DNA from: Sindora glabra
Taxonomy: Eukaryota; Streptophyta; Magnoliopsida; Fabales; Fabaceae
Reading direction: 5' to 3'
Assembly: GCA_020226215.1 (NCBI GenBank)
Contig: CM035235.1
Span: 3,113,151-3,177,150, forward strand
Length of the DNA: 64,000 bases
Both the position numbers and the translations under genes were made by a program. Below, piece by piece: positions 12,481 through 25,300 of this stretch (positions within the stretch are counted from its first letter, which is position 1; each line of letters opens with the position of its first letter). Under the pieces are notes generated by a model. It was not told the origin of the DNA. It made no database searches and saw nothing but the letters and a program-made list of their open reading frames with translations.

Positions 12481-13204
12481 GATAAATACTCTTATAAATT
12501 TTTTATTAATAATTATAATTTTTTACATAAAATTTTATATTTTTTATTAAATTTTTGTTTATTTTATGAAAAGATATTTTTTATAAGAAAATTTTATTTT
12601 TTTATATGTAAAGAAATTATATGTCATATATATATATATTATAATTAAAAATAATGCATATTATTATAACAGTAAAGAAAAATATTTTTTTTGAAATAAA
12701 TAATATTATTTTTATCATAATTTTCACATTTAATATTGAATAAATAAAAAATTCTATTATCTTAATAATTTATAAAGATAAATAAAATAAATGAGACTAT
12801 TCTTGTGAATAATATTTTTTGTCAAAATAAATAGAGTTTATATGTTACATCTTTTTCATATAAATGCAAAAAATTTAAATTTTTTTGTTAACATTAAATA
12901 ATAAAACTACAATTTTTTAAGTATTTGAATGCGAAATTTGTATATATTTATAATATCTTATGAAAAGTCATAAAATTTATGAAAATTTCGATTACAAATT
13001 TTATGAATTTTGTATTAGCATTTTATAAAAAAATAATTTTTTAAAATATGTAACAAAACTCACAATTTATAGATTGGAGTCGATGAAAATGTATTGTAAA
13101 GTACAAATTCCAAACGCTTACGAATTATAGGCACCGTGCACGCCAAACTCGTAACGAGCGACGAAACCTGATTGGTCAAATAATTTATATAATCTCTGGA
13201 AGTG
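12481..13204. other. AT-rich intergenic DNA
   Basis: Only A/T-rich low-complexity sequence is seen, with no supportable gene or element boundary. Confidence 0.7.
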
Positions 13205-13253
13205 AAATGGAACCAAATCTACAGCCAAAAAAAAAAAAAAATGGAACCAAATC
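13205..13253 (+). mobile_element. Severely 5'-truncated retroposon with poly(A) and 15-bp target duplication
   Basis: The 15-bp word AAATGGAACCAAATC occurs at 13205-13219 and again at 13239-13253. Between the copies is only TACAGCC followed by an uninterrupted A run. Identical 15-bp flanks around a poly(A)-tailed insert are the mark of LINE-type target-primed insertion. Here the inserted body is about seven bases, too short to name the source. Confidence 0.7.
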
Positions 13254-16200
13254 GTTTCTCGATTAAGGAAAATGTTTGAGCTTAACGGTTCAATGGTCCT
13301 GTCAATCACCGCATATGGAGGCGTGGACTTCAATTATTTATTTTATTAATTAAAGTTAAAAGAATCACTATCACAAAATTATAAATAAATAAATAAATAT
13401 TGTTATGATCAAGGTTAATATTAATATTTATTTTGATGTAGTAATACTTTTATAATTAAATGAAAATTTATGATTACAAATCATAAATCAATATTTATAT
13501 AAACATGATAATATTTTTAAAATTATTAAAAAATTTATTTTGATGCAGTAATATTTTTAAAATTATTAAAAAATTTAAAAAATCTATGTGATAAATATAT
13601 TATGTTTAGATATCAGTTATTTATAAAAGAATCAACATTAAAAGTGATGCAAGTGGCGGCATTTTTGTAAATATAAGCCTAATATTATGTCTATTTTATA
13701 TAAAATCCATATCATTTATTTAAAATGTTAGCTATTTATTGGAAAATTGACATATAAAATTTTTGCATTCATTACTTTCATTTCATCCTTTCCTTCACTC
13801 TCACTTTTGCTTTTTGATATGCATGTTCTCCAATGAAAACATCTACTTATATCAGTTTTTTGGTAAAAATATTATATTTGTGGGAGGAGGTATTGATATG
13901 TATATTTAATTATTTTACTTTACATTAAAGATATATATTGCTTTACATTAAAGATATATAAAGCTGTATTCATATAACTCTTTTATATGTATTTTTCTCC
14001 CTAATAGAGTTATTTTTTGTTCCTAACACTTTTCAAATATGCAAAAATTCATTATCGCAAGGGTGAACTCAATGGAAAGGCTTTAAAATAAGATTGAGAC
14101 AGGATTACTATTGCAAGGACTTGTGTGTGTGTGTTCCCCCCCTAATATCGTGTTTTTCATGTTCCTAACACTCTTCAAATGCACAAAAATTTATTATCAC
14201 AAGGGTAAACTTGGTGGAAGGACTTTAAGATAAGATTAAGGCAAGATTACATTTGTTTTGAAACCAAAGAAAAAAAAACCACTTTAGAAATTTAGCTTCT
14301 TCAACCAGCTATCATGTGAGAAGTTTTTGGAACAAGATGAAACCAAGCATTTGCAAGTAAATATAAGCATTCTAGTTGCCACTTTTATTCAATATTTTTG
14401 TGTATAATTTGTATTTGTGAATTAATATGTCCTTTTATCAATAAAAGTTAAGTGCGATGAATCAGGAAATGTGAGGAAAGAATATATATATCCATATGAG
14501 CTTTCTTGGAGAGGTTATTAAAAGTTAAAGTAAGAATTGGTGAAAAAGAGACTTGCCTCAACCAAAGATAATGAGACCAATAAGGCACTTTTCATTTCTT
14601 GAGTAAATTTATGGAAGCAAACTAAAGTTAACTCATAAGGGCAATACATAACCCTAAAAAGTTAAGTTATTGTCGAGAGGATTATAAGTTTTTATAATTA
14701 ATTTAAAATATATTGTTTGCTTTTAAAGCTTTCATTTCATGCCAAAACAATCTAATTATTTATGGTTTGTTGAATGCTACAGGATAGTTTCACATAATAG
14801 GCCTTCTAAGTTAAGTTTTGGTCGCTTGAGGAAAAAACATCCTGACCACATTGCCAGAATTTGAGGAGTATCTTCATGCTATTTGGGGTGTTGGACATGA
14901 TGTAGGTCTTAAAGATTATTTTAGTGCATTAAAGCATTTGATAGGACTTTTTGACTTCAAGCTTTAGATTGAAGATTACTTATAATGTGGAAGCTCAACT
15001 CAATATGGATTGTTTGGCAAAGATGTAACAAATGTGAGAGCAACATATATAGGTACAACATTAGTCTCATGCTCTAATGGAGCATATTATATCCTAATGG
15101 ACTATATAATTAAGGTACATAGACTTGCCTAATTAACCTTTGCAACCATTACTTACACAAAAGAGTCAGCCTTTACATTTATTGCTTAGCCTACCTTTGG
15201 ACTATAGATCAGTAGGGGTGCCAACCTCTCTTGATAATGGTGTATTAGAGGTGCCAACCTTGCCATTTGTGCTTACTAACACATGAGACATTACATAGAT
15301 CATATTTGAAGTAAATATCATCCTAAACCTTTACACTTTTCCATATATATATATATATATATCTAATAATTGAGTTTTTGATAGTTACAGTTCACATTAA
15401 ATAGGATGGAGCCACATGTACTTTGATGGTGGCGAGAGCACTTATGCATAAGATCATGATTAAGAGATTTTTGAAAAAAGTATAAGCTTTAGCATTAACT
15501 ATTGTTAGACAATTAAGTCAATATAGTGGTTAATAAACCTTTAGACTGCACAATTGAGGTGTTAATGCCCAACGATAAAGTTCAAACAGGGGATAAAGCC
15601 CATGGGACCTTTATCGCATAGTTAAAAACTTTTGTTCAATTTTCAGTGAAGGTATCATTATGTATTTACATTAGTCTTGTCATTTGAGTTTACTAACCCG
15701 TGATACGAGCTTTAACAACTTCTTGATCATGATAAAAAGGAACTACAAGTGGAGCTTGATAGCTTTTGGGCTTACACTGCTTGAATTTATATCATGATGG
15801 AGGCAATGATAGTGGAAACATCTTTTTTTTGTTGATTATTGTGAAAGATGCCATTTTACAACTCTTAGGGATGTAAAAGCTTGATGTCACTTGCATCTAA
15901 CTTAAAGGGAGATGAGTCTTTTTGTGTTCCTTGAACATACGCTATTTAGTTTTAACTAAGGTTGGTAATTAAGTTTAGTAGCTCAATTGCTTGTTTAACT
16001 TAATTCAATAATTACTTGATTTGATTAGGTTTTTACTCAACTCGTTTAGCTCGTGAACAGCTTGATTATAATTTTTTATTATATTTATGTATAATATAAT
16101 ATATAATTAAATATCTAACTTATTTTTATAATTTTAAATATTATATTATTTAATAAAACTTGTAATCAAATTAAATATTATATATTTTTTTAAAAAATAT

Positions 16201-18619
16201 ATTATTATTTATTTAATTAAAAATATATTAATTTAAGCTTGAATTAAGCTCAAGCTTGACTTAAACTCATTTATTTTAAATAAGCCATGTTTGATAAAAT
16301 TAAGGCTAGACTTAGCTTGACTCAATTCTACTCATACTTTTAACTATTGTTTGAATAGGCATTTAGCTCATGCCTTTCCTATTATTGGTATTATTATAAT
16401 TGTTATGCCTCCTAAAAGGTGAGAACATATTATGGATCATGGTTTATATTACATTAATCATCAAACTAGGGATGATAAGGAGAAAGAGGACTATATGGTG
16501 GTTGCATTATTGGCGGATCCTAGGGAACAATGCTACTTCATATTGTATTAATAAAGGTAAGTCTTACTTATGTGCTAGTTGTATTTGAGCGATTTTCATA
16601 AGTAGATTTTAATATTTTGTTATGTCATTATATTATAGGTATCATTCAAATACTTGTCCTAGTGTGCCTAAAAAAAATCTTGTCTTTTGGTTAGGTTTTT
16701 TAGGCAAAGAACTACAACTAACTTTGAAGCATGTTCTAAATGGTGCTCTAGATGTATGCCAAAAAGTGGGGATGGTACCAAAAGGGAAAGAAAAAAATGT
16801 AAAATAGGTCAAAGTAAAGGTAAATTTCTTGAGTAAGATTGTAACTTTTGCAAATGGAAGCTTATGCCTCAATCTGATGAAATTGACCTATTGTTTTATT
16901 GCAATACCTTAGATAAATTAGTAATATAGAGTATGACTTCTATGTCATGAAATACATAGTTATTATATTATGTATTCAATGAAACCCACCTATGGTAATT
17001 ACTTTTACTTATTTATAGCTCCCTACATGTTTACCTAAATTGGTTTTAATACTAGCATGTTAATTGTGCACAAATTTTAATTCTTTGAGGATAACATCAA
17101 ACCATACACTCAAGATGGTCTTAAAGAAGTGTGACAACTTTAGGCAATGTTTTTCTCAAGGCCAAAACTATACCAAAGTGTATGGTTTTGATTCTATGTA
17201 TTTGAATATATATTACTGGGTTAAGGTTGTAACTTGTTATAAATTTTGATGACATTGTTTTGTTTGTAAAAGGACTTGATTTTTGTTTTCTCTTTTTTAC
17301 CTAGTGTTATTACATTTTGATGTGTAAATAAAAATTAAAAAACTTTTTATAAAAGCTCTAATAATAGTTTTTGTTATTATTGTTAATTGGTATCTGTTTC
17401 TACTTTTCTTGTCCATTGGTTACTTCTAATGTAAATTTTAAAAAAATTAGGTTGTAGAAAAGATGTTGGTTATTAATCATAAACCAATATCTTAACTACT
17501 AAGATGTCAATTTTTAGCAAATATTCATTATAAAATTTCAACATTATCATATTAGTTATTTCATAAATAATAGATAATGTTTCTTTATAGGACATATCAT
17601 TGTTATTTAGATGTTAGTTTTCTACTTTATAACTAAAGTTTATGTTGTTATCTATAACAAAAGGTGTTACCATTTTAGAAGTTAGTTTTGTATATATAAT
17701 CAATGTCTAAAGGAAAATAACATCATCTTAATAACTTTATTTTATAAAATCCCTTGGTGGGAGTTTAAAATAAAAAGAGTAAAGCACTTATGCTAATTAC
17801 AGATTTCATTCCAAAGCTTTTCCAACTCTAAAAAAGTTTTTAAGATGATGTTCTAGCAACAAGGTATGTTCATTTCATAAGTTTTGTGTTAGTGCTTGTA
17901 GAATCTTCAGCTTTGTGTTTATGTTCACTTAATATTTTGTAGAAGTGATGCTTTGTTAGCATGTCACTAAATATGTAAGATTGTGCACTCATTTAAAAAG
18001 CAAAATGTATAAATATAAGGATTTTTTGGGTTTTTGTGTTTATGTTTGCAATTTAATTTCTAATTTCAGAATCGACCATATTTTGATGTAACTTTTATAA
18101 GTTTATATAAATAAGAAATTTAATCATATTCATCTTTATTAGCTTTGGAGGTGTTATTTATTAGTTATTTATATAAAATGTGTAATATCATATATTAAAT
18201 TTTAAGAAATGCTTATGCAAATTGTATGTATTAGATTTAAAAATGGTTTTGTAAAGAGTGCCAATATCATATATTGAATAATAGTTATCAAGACAAATTT
18301 AGTGAAATACTTATATTTGATTGTGGTATTGAATATAACCTTTCAATGTTTTTACATTTTTGTTAATTAAATTATTTTTCAAAATTGTTGTTATTGGAAT
18401 TTTTTAGTGTTATAAGAGATGTTAGTTTTTATTTCAGTTAAGGCATTTTGTGACCATGAATAGGGACGACTAGGGAAAGAGGAATAGGAAGGATTAGGGA
18501 AGGAGGAATAAAGGAAAGGGTTAAAGTGTTTTTTAAGGAGGAATATAAGGGGAATTGGGAGGAACATGGAGAGGAGGCTTGGGTTAGGAGGGGGCAAAAT
18601 ATACCACATTGGGTATTTA
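13254..18619. other. Intergenic DNA, possibly a decayed transposon body
   Basis: No intact ORF longer than about 62 codons is found. The stretch 14000-17300 has a less extreme base composition than its surroundings, and 14040-14270 has two diverged copies of a block (TTCCTAACACTTTTCAAAT at about 14020 and near 14162). 15955-16380 holds TAACTTGA/AAGCTTGA-rich repeat DNA similar in style to other dispersed repeats here. It may be the body of an old element ending at 18871, but I found no matching left end. Confidence 0.3.
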
Positions 18620-18871
18620 ATGAAACCGACATAGTATTTAAGACATTACATGTTAATGTTTTAAGAAAAACTAATATATAATGTTATTTTTTATCATACT
18701 TCAAAAAAAAACATCAATTGTTTTTTATATAAAAATTGATATTATCATTATTTTTCATGATAGTTATAGAACTAACATTAAAACTAATATATAAAAATGT
18801 TGATTCAATGTCTATTTAAAATCGACATATAATCTATTAAACATCTGATGTCTATTTGCATTTTTATAGTG
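18620..18871 (-). mobile_element. Possible terminus of an old CACTA-like element
   Basis: The minus strand beginning at 18871 reads CACTATAAAAATGCAAATAG. A CACTA end is followed inward by several short repeats in the style of AAATCGACATATAA and AATAGACATC, resembling subterminal repeats. The matching left end was not found, so this may be chance or an orphan end. Confidence 0.35.
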
Positions 18872-20022
18872 GTGAATTCAATTATGCTTACATTCTTAAC
18901 TTTGTTCAATTTGAATATCACTGATAGTAATATGTAAATTGTATTTTTCTCACACTAATTTTGCTCTTTTTTTACTTAATTCAATTATAATTTTAAGTGT
19001 ATCATCTATCTATATATTTGATTGTTGTCATTTTACCTATTTAAACTATTTTTTATACAAAATTTAATAAAAATTACATGTGAAATTCACTTACTTTTTA
19101 TTTTCCTAAATTTGACCTAATTTGACATTCATTCTCAAAATCAATTTACACTAAAAGCCATTTAAATCTCTATTAGACATTTGTTAAGGTAGTTTGTTTT
19201 ATGATCACTAAAAAGTGGTAGTTCTAGATGTTATGATTATTTTGGGAGATAAAATGGTTATGATAACGTGGGTCAAGTATGGAAAAAGAAAGGATATGTG
19301 CATTTCACAGGCTTTTTCCATTAAATTTTAAATAATGCTGGCAAAATGTTGAATGTATAAGTATGTGCATTTCAACATTTAAAATTACACATAGGTAAAG
19401 TGAAACAAGTAATATTACACGTGGATAAAGCAAAATTTACCTTATCAAGAAATATTGTTATAAACCTGAAAAAAAGGTTAGTGATATGTCTTAGTGATAT
19501 GCCTTAGTCAGTGTTTTAAAATCAAATCAAATTGAACAATTTGGTCACTAATTGTTGTTCTATTTGATTCGAGTCAATTCTAAAAGTCAAATTTGAAATC
19601 AAATCGATTTGAATGGTATGAATAAACAAAAAAAAGACTGATTTTAAAAAATTAGCTAGTCTTTTTTTTATCTAGACCATATTTTGTTAGGTTGGGCTAG
19701 TTTAATAAGTTTATATGAATTAATTGACTAAAAAAATCATATTTACACCTCTTTTAGTCCTTTTTTTATTAAATTATAAGCTCATATTTATATTGTAACT
19801 TAGCTATTATTTAATTTTTAATAATTTTTATTTATAACATTATCCAATTTGAATATTAATTCAATAAATTGAGCCAACTAATATATATATGACTGAATAT
19901 CGTTTTCAATTTATTATACGGTCTATTTTTTAAAATATAAATCCTAAACTTTAAATGAAATAATTTTTCCTCTTTTAAAACTCTATGCTTAAAAAATATG
20001 TTTTCTTCTTGACTATCAAATA
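18872..20022. other. AT-rich intergenic DNA with a degenerate MITE-like stretch
   Basis: No gene is seen. From about 19507 (CAGTGTTTTAAAATCAAATC) the sequence has AAATC/GATTT-rich repeats typical of old non-autonomous elements, but no clear opposite end. Confidence 0.4.
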
Positions 20023-22330
20023 AGGGTGGTAAAATTTTCAAGACCCATTAAAAACTATCCAATTTGAACCAATATAATTCGGGTGGAAGTGGGTTGATTT
20101 ACCTGTTGGATCCTACCGAGTGGGTATATATGCAAAATTTCAACGTTTCATTGGTCATAGGTCTAAAGGGTTCTAATTGCAAGGACAAAAATCGAACGAT
20201 ATAAAAATTATAAAAACTACTTGTGAGGAGGTTAAGCAGATATTTTGAGTATCCAGTGGCACCAATTTGAATAGAGGTTCGGTAGAGCTACTGAAAATGG
20301 AGCCATCATTTATAAATGAGGGAGCTAGCATTGTGGCTGGATTTGGAGTCAAGGTGCTTGAAGATCTCAATAATTAGCTCATTGGGAAAGCATGCATTGG
20401 CATGACCTTATAGGGCATCAGTTATTCCAATTATTCTATGGCCAGATTAAAGATAACGAATGAATTAAAACTAAGGTTATTCGTGAAATCAAAACTTGAA
20501 ATAGATAGAGGAAAGAAAATAAAAAATTGCAGAAATTGGAAGAGAGACAATGTTTTAATTTATTGTTTGAGGGAATCAATACTATGAAAAGTGTGTCGAG
20601 AAAGTTATAGAGAAATAACATTTTAAGAGTAAATAGGTAAATTCATTCCTCTATGATTAAATTAACATTAAATTAGTCCAAATTTTATTATAATATTAAT
20701 TTAGTCCATTTTTGTTAGATTGATATCAAATTAGTCTTACAAAATTATATTGATATGAGATTAGTTCTAACTTTTGTTTTGACATCAGATTAGTCTTGTT
20801 ATTAGTATCTCATTAGAAGACTTAAGTTGTAGTGAAATTTTCCCTTATCTAATTATAGAATAATTAAAAATAAAAATATTGAATTAAGTTAGAAAATTTT
20901 TAAGAGAAACATTACATTTTACTTTCAAAGAAAAAAAATAAAACCTTGAACATTTGATATGATATTTGCTTGAAAAAATCAACTAATGAATTAAATAATA
21001 AACAAATTTATTAGAAAGAAAAACAAGTATTTGATCAAAGTGGGTTAGGTTTTAAGTCCTTATAATATAATAAACTAACCTAGAAAAATTGAAATTTTAA
21101 GCAAGATGTCTAAAGTTAAAGTAATAGCAACAAATAACACTAACTCAAAATACAACAGCACCAAATGCTGAAATAGATTGCAATCTAAACAACTAAACTA
21201 AGGCTCAAACTAAAAAATTATCAATTAAATAATAAAAAATTTGAAACTTTTCATCATTTATAAATGATTAACATAAAAAACAAAAATCTTTGAAATGAAA
21301 TGGTGCTTTATATCTTTGTAATTGCATAGTCAAAAGTGATAGAGACATGTTGAATTTTTTTATTGTTATCTCTCTTTTTTATGCTTTCCTTCTTTCTTTT
21401 TGTTATTATTTTTTGGTTTAGTTTTTTCATGCTTATTTTTCTTTTAACTTTCTTTTTGTATTTTTTTTAGTATTTGAGCTTAATGTTTCCTTTTTTAATG
21501 AGAAAATAACTTACCTTTAAATTTTTTTATTATTTAATTTATAATTTTTAATTTGGACTTTAATTTGATTATTTGGATTACAATCAATTTTGCCATTCGA
21601 TACTATTGTTACATGAGTTGATGATATTTGCTACTACTATTAGGGTTTAAGATATATGACTTAAAATCTCAATTTTTCCGGGTTAGGTTATTGTATTATA
21701 AGGACTTAAAACCTAATTCACTTTAATTAAGTACTTGTTTTACTTTTTTAACAAATTTGCTCATTGTTTAGTTCATTGGTTGATTTTTCCAAATAAGTAT
21801 CATTATTAGATGTTTAAGGTTTAATCTTTTCTTGAAGAGAAAACAAAATATTTTTTCTTAAAAATTAATTTTTCAACTCAATTCAATATTCTATATTTTT
21901 TATTAGTCATTAATTAAAGGAGGGAAGATTTAAATGTAATTCAAGTTTGTTAATAGAAGTATCAATGACAAAACTAATTTGATGTCAATATAATTTTTTA
22001 AGACTAATTTGATATCAAATTTAATAGAATTAAACTGAATTGATATTATAATAAAATTTATGACTAATTTGATATTAATTTAATCTTTTAGGGGTGATTT
22101 TACCCATTTATTAATGTTTTAATTTATTGTTTGGGAGAATCAGGGCCAAATTATCTTACTGACAAACCTAAAACTAATTTGAACAACATAGAATTAATAT
22201 TATGGAATTATTTTGGTTTGGAGTTATTATTGGAGGCAAGCTGCAATTAGACTTAATTGATTTGGGATGGTTAATTAGGTTGGACCCACCGAACTAGCTT
22301 AAGGGTCCAACCTGACTAACTACCACCCCT
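20023..22330. mobile_element. Possible hAT-like element with GGGTGGT ends
   Basis: The left end reads AGGGTGGTAAAATTTTCAAG and the right end, on the minus strand, reads AGGGGTGGTAGTTAGTCAGG; both are followed shortly by a GACCC or GGACCC word. These look like imperfect terminal inverted repeats of a hAT-type element. No exact 8-bp target duplication was found. The interior is interrupted by the fold-back element at 20627-22112. No transposase is recognisable; 20170-20620 is less AT-rich and could be a captured fragment, with no open frame that I recognise. Confidence 0.35.
20627..22112. mobile_element. Fold-back element with long terminal inverted repeats
   Basis: The left arm (20627-about 20830) and right arm (about 21935-22112) are reverse complements over roughly 180-200 bp. 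For example GATATCAAATTAGTCTTA on the left pairs with TAAGACTAATTTGATATC on the right. The ends read AGTAAATAGGTAAATTCA and, on the minus strand, AATAAATGGGTAAAATCA. The 1.1-kb centre is AT-rich with no ORF. The architecture resembles Mutator-like MITEs or other fold-back elements. It is bracketed by a 30-bp direct repeat (20549-20578 and 22113-22142, 28 of 30 identical). Confidence 0.65.
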
Positions 22331-25300
22331 ATTTATAGATATTAGAGCCTTTTTTGGTCATATAATGATAATAATTTTTTGAGTGAATTTGTGTATACAT
22401 CCATTGAATATTTACTTTTTGAACGACTCAAAAGAAGATCGAATTCATACCCGAAAGTGTTTATGAAGATGTTAGCATGTTCCAAATGATACTCTAGTCA
22501 ACAACAGCAACATGAATGCAATATGCTCCCGCTTCTCCAATTCTTCAATTATATATCAATCTCTTTTTCTTGATAGAGAAGAAGCCAGGAAGTCAAATGG
22601 TTTTTTGAATTTGGCAGTATATTGCCTACATACTTATATATCGATGTTAAAACTAAGGTAATATGGAAATTAAAGAAAACACCATAAAGGGTGATATATA
22701 ATAGGTGGAAAAATAAGTCAACTAATTAACTTGAAGCTAGAAAGTCTAAGAATTTCAAGAAAATAGAAATAAAAATTAAGGATAGTTTTTCCATACTTAA
22801 ACTAGAAATCGAGAGTATAAATACCTTGAATAAATGATAAATTTTAAATCATCCAATTATTTAGTCATCAAATTTAAGGTTTGTAATAATTTGATTGATA
22901 ACTCATGTAACTAGTTATTATATATATTATAGAAATACTCATAATATTTTATTATTAACAAATTTTTTCACCTTTCATCATATGTCCATTTATTGAAATT
23001 TTTGCTTCACTTATTAAGATTAGAAGAAAATTTTACTTTTTTGGTTATATTTGAATCAAATATTAATATAATTTAAAAATACAAACATAATTTCTTAAAA
23101 TATTGTTAAATATCAAATAAAATATTTATTATTTTTATAAATATAGTTAATTCTTATAACAATTTTAAGATGAATAGAGTTAACAAAAGAGTCTTATATT
23201 TTACTTTTCATACATAAACCCTTCTCTAAATCCCATTTCTTCTTAAAAAATAAAGAAGGGTACATTACATTTAGAGTAAATACAATAAATAATTATTATT
23301 TTTAGAAGTGATAATTATTGTATTATTTAAATTTTATAACCAATATCATTTATTTTTATTTTTATTATATTTTTAACAGAAATTAGAAGTGATTATTTTT
23401 ATCTCATTGAAAAGCCATTTAACTTGATTTTTTTAGCATATAATTTGAATTTTATTCAAAATATAAAAAATTTATCCAACACGCTAATACAAAAATTGAA
23501 TTCAATTGATTTCTATAAACATCAAAATTCATGCCTATTTTATTATTTATTATATAATCATGAATAATCATATAATTATCATATTATATTAACATGAATA
23601 ATATATTTTATGAAATATATCATCAATATGTAAAAGTAATTGTAAATATATTACTTAGTATTAATTAGATTAACATAAAATCATTACATATATCTTCATA
23701 ATTTATTGATAGTAATGGGACAATGAATGAGACATAATTAAATCATATTTTAATTTTATTTAATTTTAAATTTATTTATTAACCAAGTTCTTCTTAATCA
23801 AATACTTAATAAATATCACAATCTCTTAAAAATATAAATATAAAACTTTTATCAAATATAAATTTAAGAAAAAGCAAATTTAATAAAATAAATATTATAT
23901 AAAGTTATATATTTGGATAAGAGTACTTTTTAATAATTATTTTAAGTAAAATTTGATTTTAATTTATTTTATAAAATTTTATATTCTCAATCATCATTAA
24001 TGACCTATCAATTAAGTTTTAGATATCATATTAAATATAATGAAACAATGCTTTCATTTTTACTTTCTATCGTATATTTTAATTATTTTCTAAGCTTATT
24101 TTTCTAAAATTCTATATTAACCATATAATATATTTTTAGTGTTATTGATGAACAAAAAGCTAATTCAATAAAAAAACTAAAAATTTTATTAAATGTAGAA
24201 AAATTGTAGTAGTTTTCAATAACATAATAAGTGATATTACAAAATTTTGTTACATTGCTTTAATGTGTTAAAATAAAAAAATTTTATTTGGTAAATTGAT
24301 TTTTAATTTCCAGAATATAAATTGATTTATTGATATTATAAAGAAAATAAATTTACAATATTATTTATCATGTATTTTTAAATTATTAAAATTTTTTTTA
24401 CTAAAAACAATAATCTATGATCATATTTGCTTTTTCAAATAACATGACACCTTTATATAAAATTTTTTCATTAATAATAGAATATATGAAATTCCAATAT
24501 TAATATTACTAAATAATTACATCTTTATAAATTTTTATACCACAAATGAATGTAAACTAAGAAAAAGAATTGTGTAAAATTTATGGGAAAAATAAAAAGG
24601 AAAAAATATTATATATAATTTTGTTAAGGTGTGTGATTAATAAATATAAAAAGTAAGTAGGTCAAAAAGAAAAAATTATTTTACTATCTTATTTAGATAA
24701 TTAATAATATAATTCCTACAAAATAGTATAAATGGCAAATGCCTATAATTGTTGTGAGTTAATATATTCATATCCAAATTTTTGGTTTGAGTGCTGTAGA
24801 ATTGTCCAAAAATTAATTAACCTACGTAGAGTGCAATGTCTTTTTCATTGAACTATATTGTGAATGGTAGTAATTATTGGGTAACATTGAAATCGATCAA
24901 ATGGTGTGCTTCACAAATGTTTATAAGAAATTCATGGTATGTTTAGAAGTTAACAGAAAAAGAAAATGAAATATGGTGGTAGAAAACGGAGGGAAGAAGA
25001 AGAATAAAAGGTTAAATAATATTATTTCATCTAATTATTTGAGTGTTTAGAAAATTTTCCAGTCAGAAAGTATTGAAAGCAGATAGTAGCGAAGGGTTTT
25101 AAAGAATTAGTACATGAACCGCTACTCTTTTCAAATAAAAAGAAGAATATGGCTTAACTTTTTGTTTTTCCTTCCCATTATCTTCTATTCGAACACAGTG
25201 TTAGAGTTAAGCTTTATGATAAATACCTGTACGTATTTATACCATATAACATGAAAAAAAATACACAAAAAATTACACAATTTTAATAAATACATTGTAA

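Noticed and set aside
16400..16807. Two short plus-strand ORFs that might be degraded transposase exons
   Set aside because: A donor and acceptor can be imagined between them, but I found no convincing match to a transposase domain, so no family is claimed.
20173..20370. 65-codon minus-strand ORF that looked like a gene fragment
   Set aside because: No recognisable domain on either strand; both frames are interrupted by stops, and it lies inside a probable transposon.
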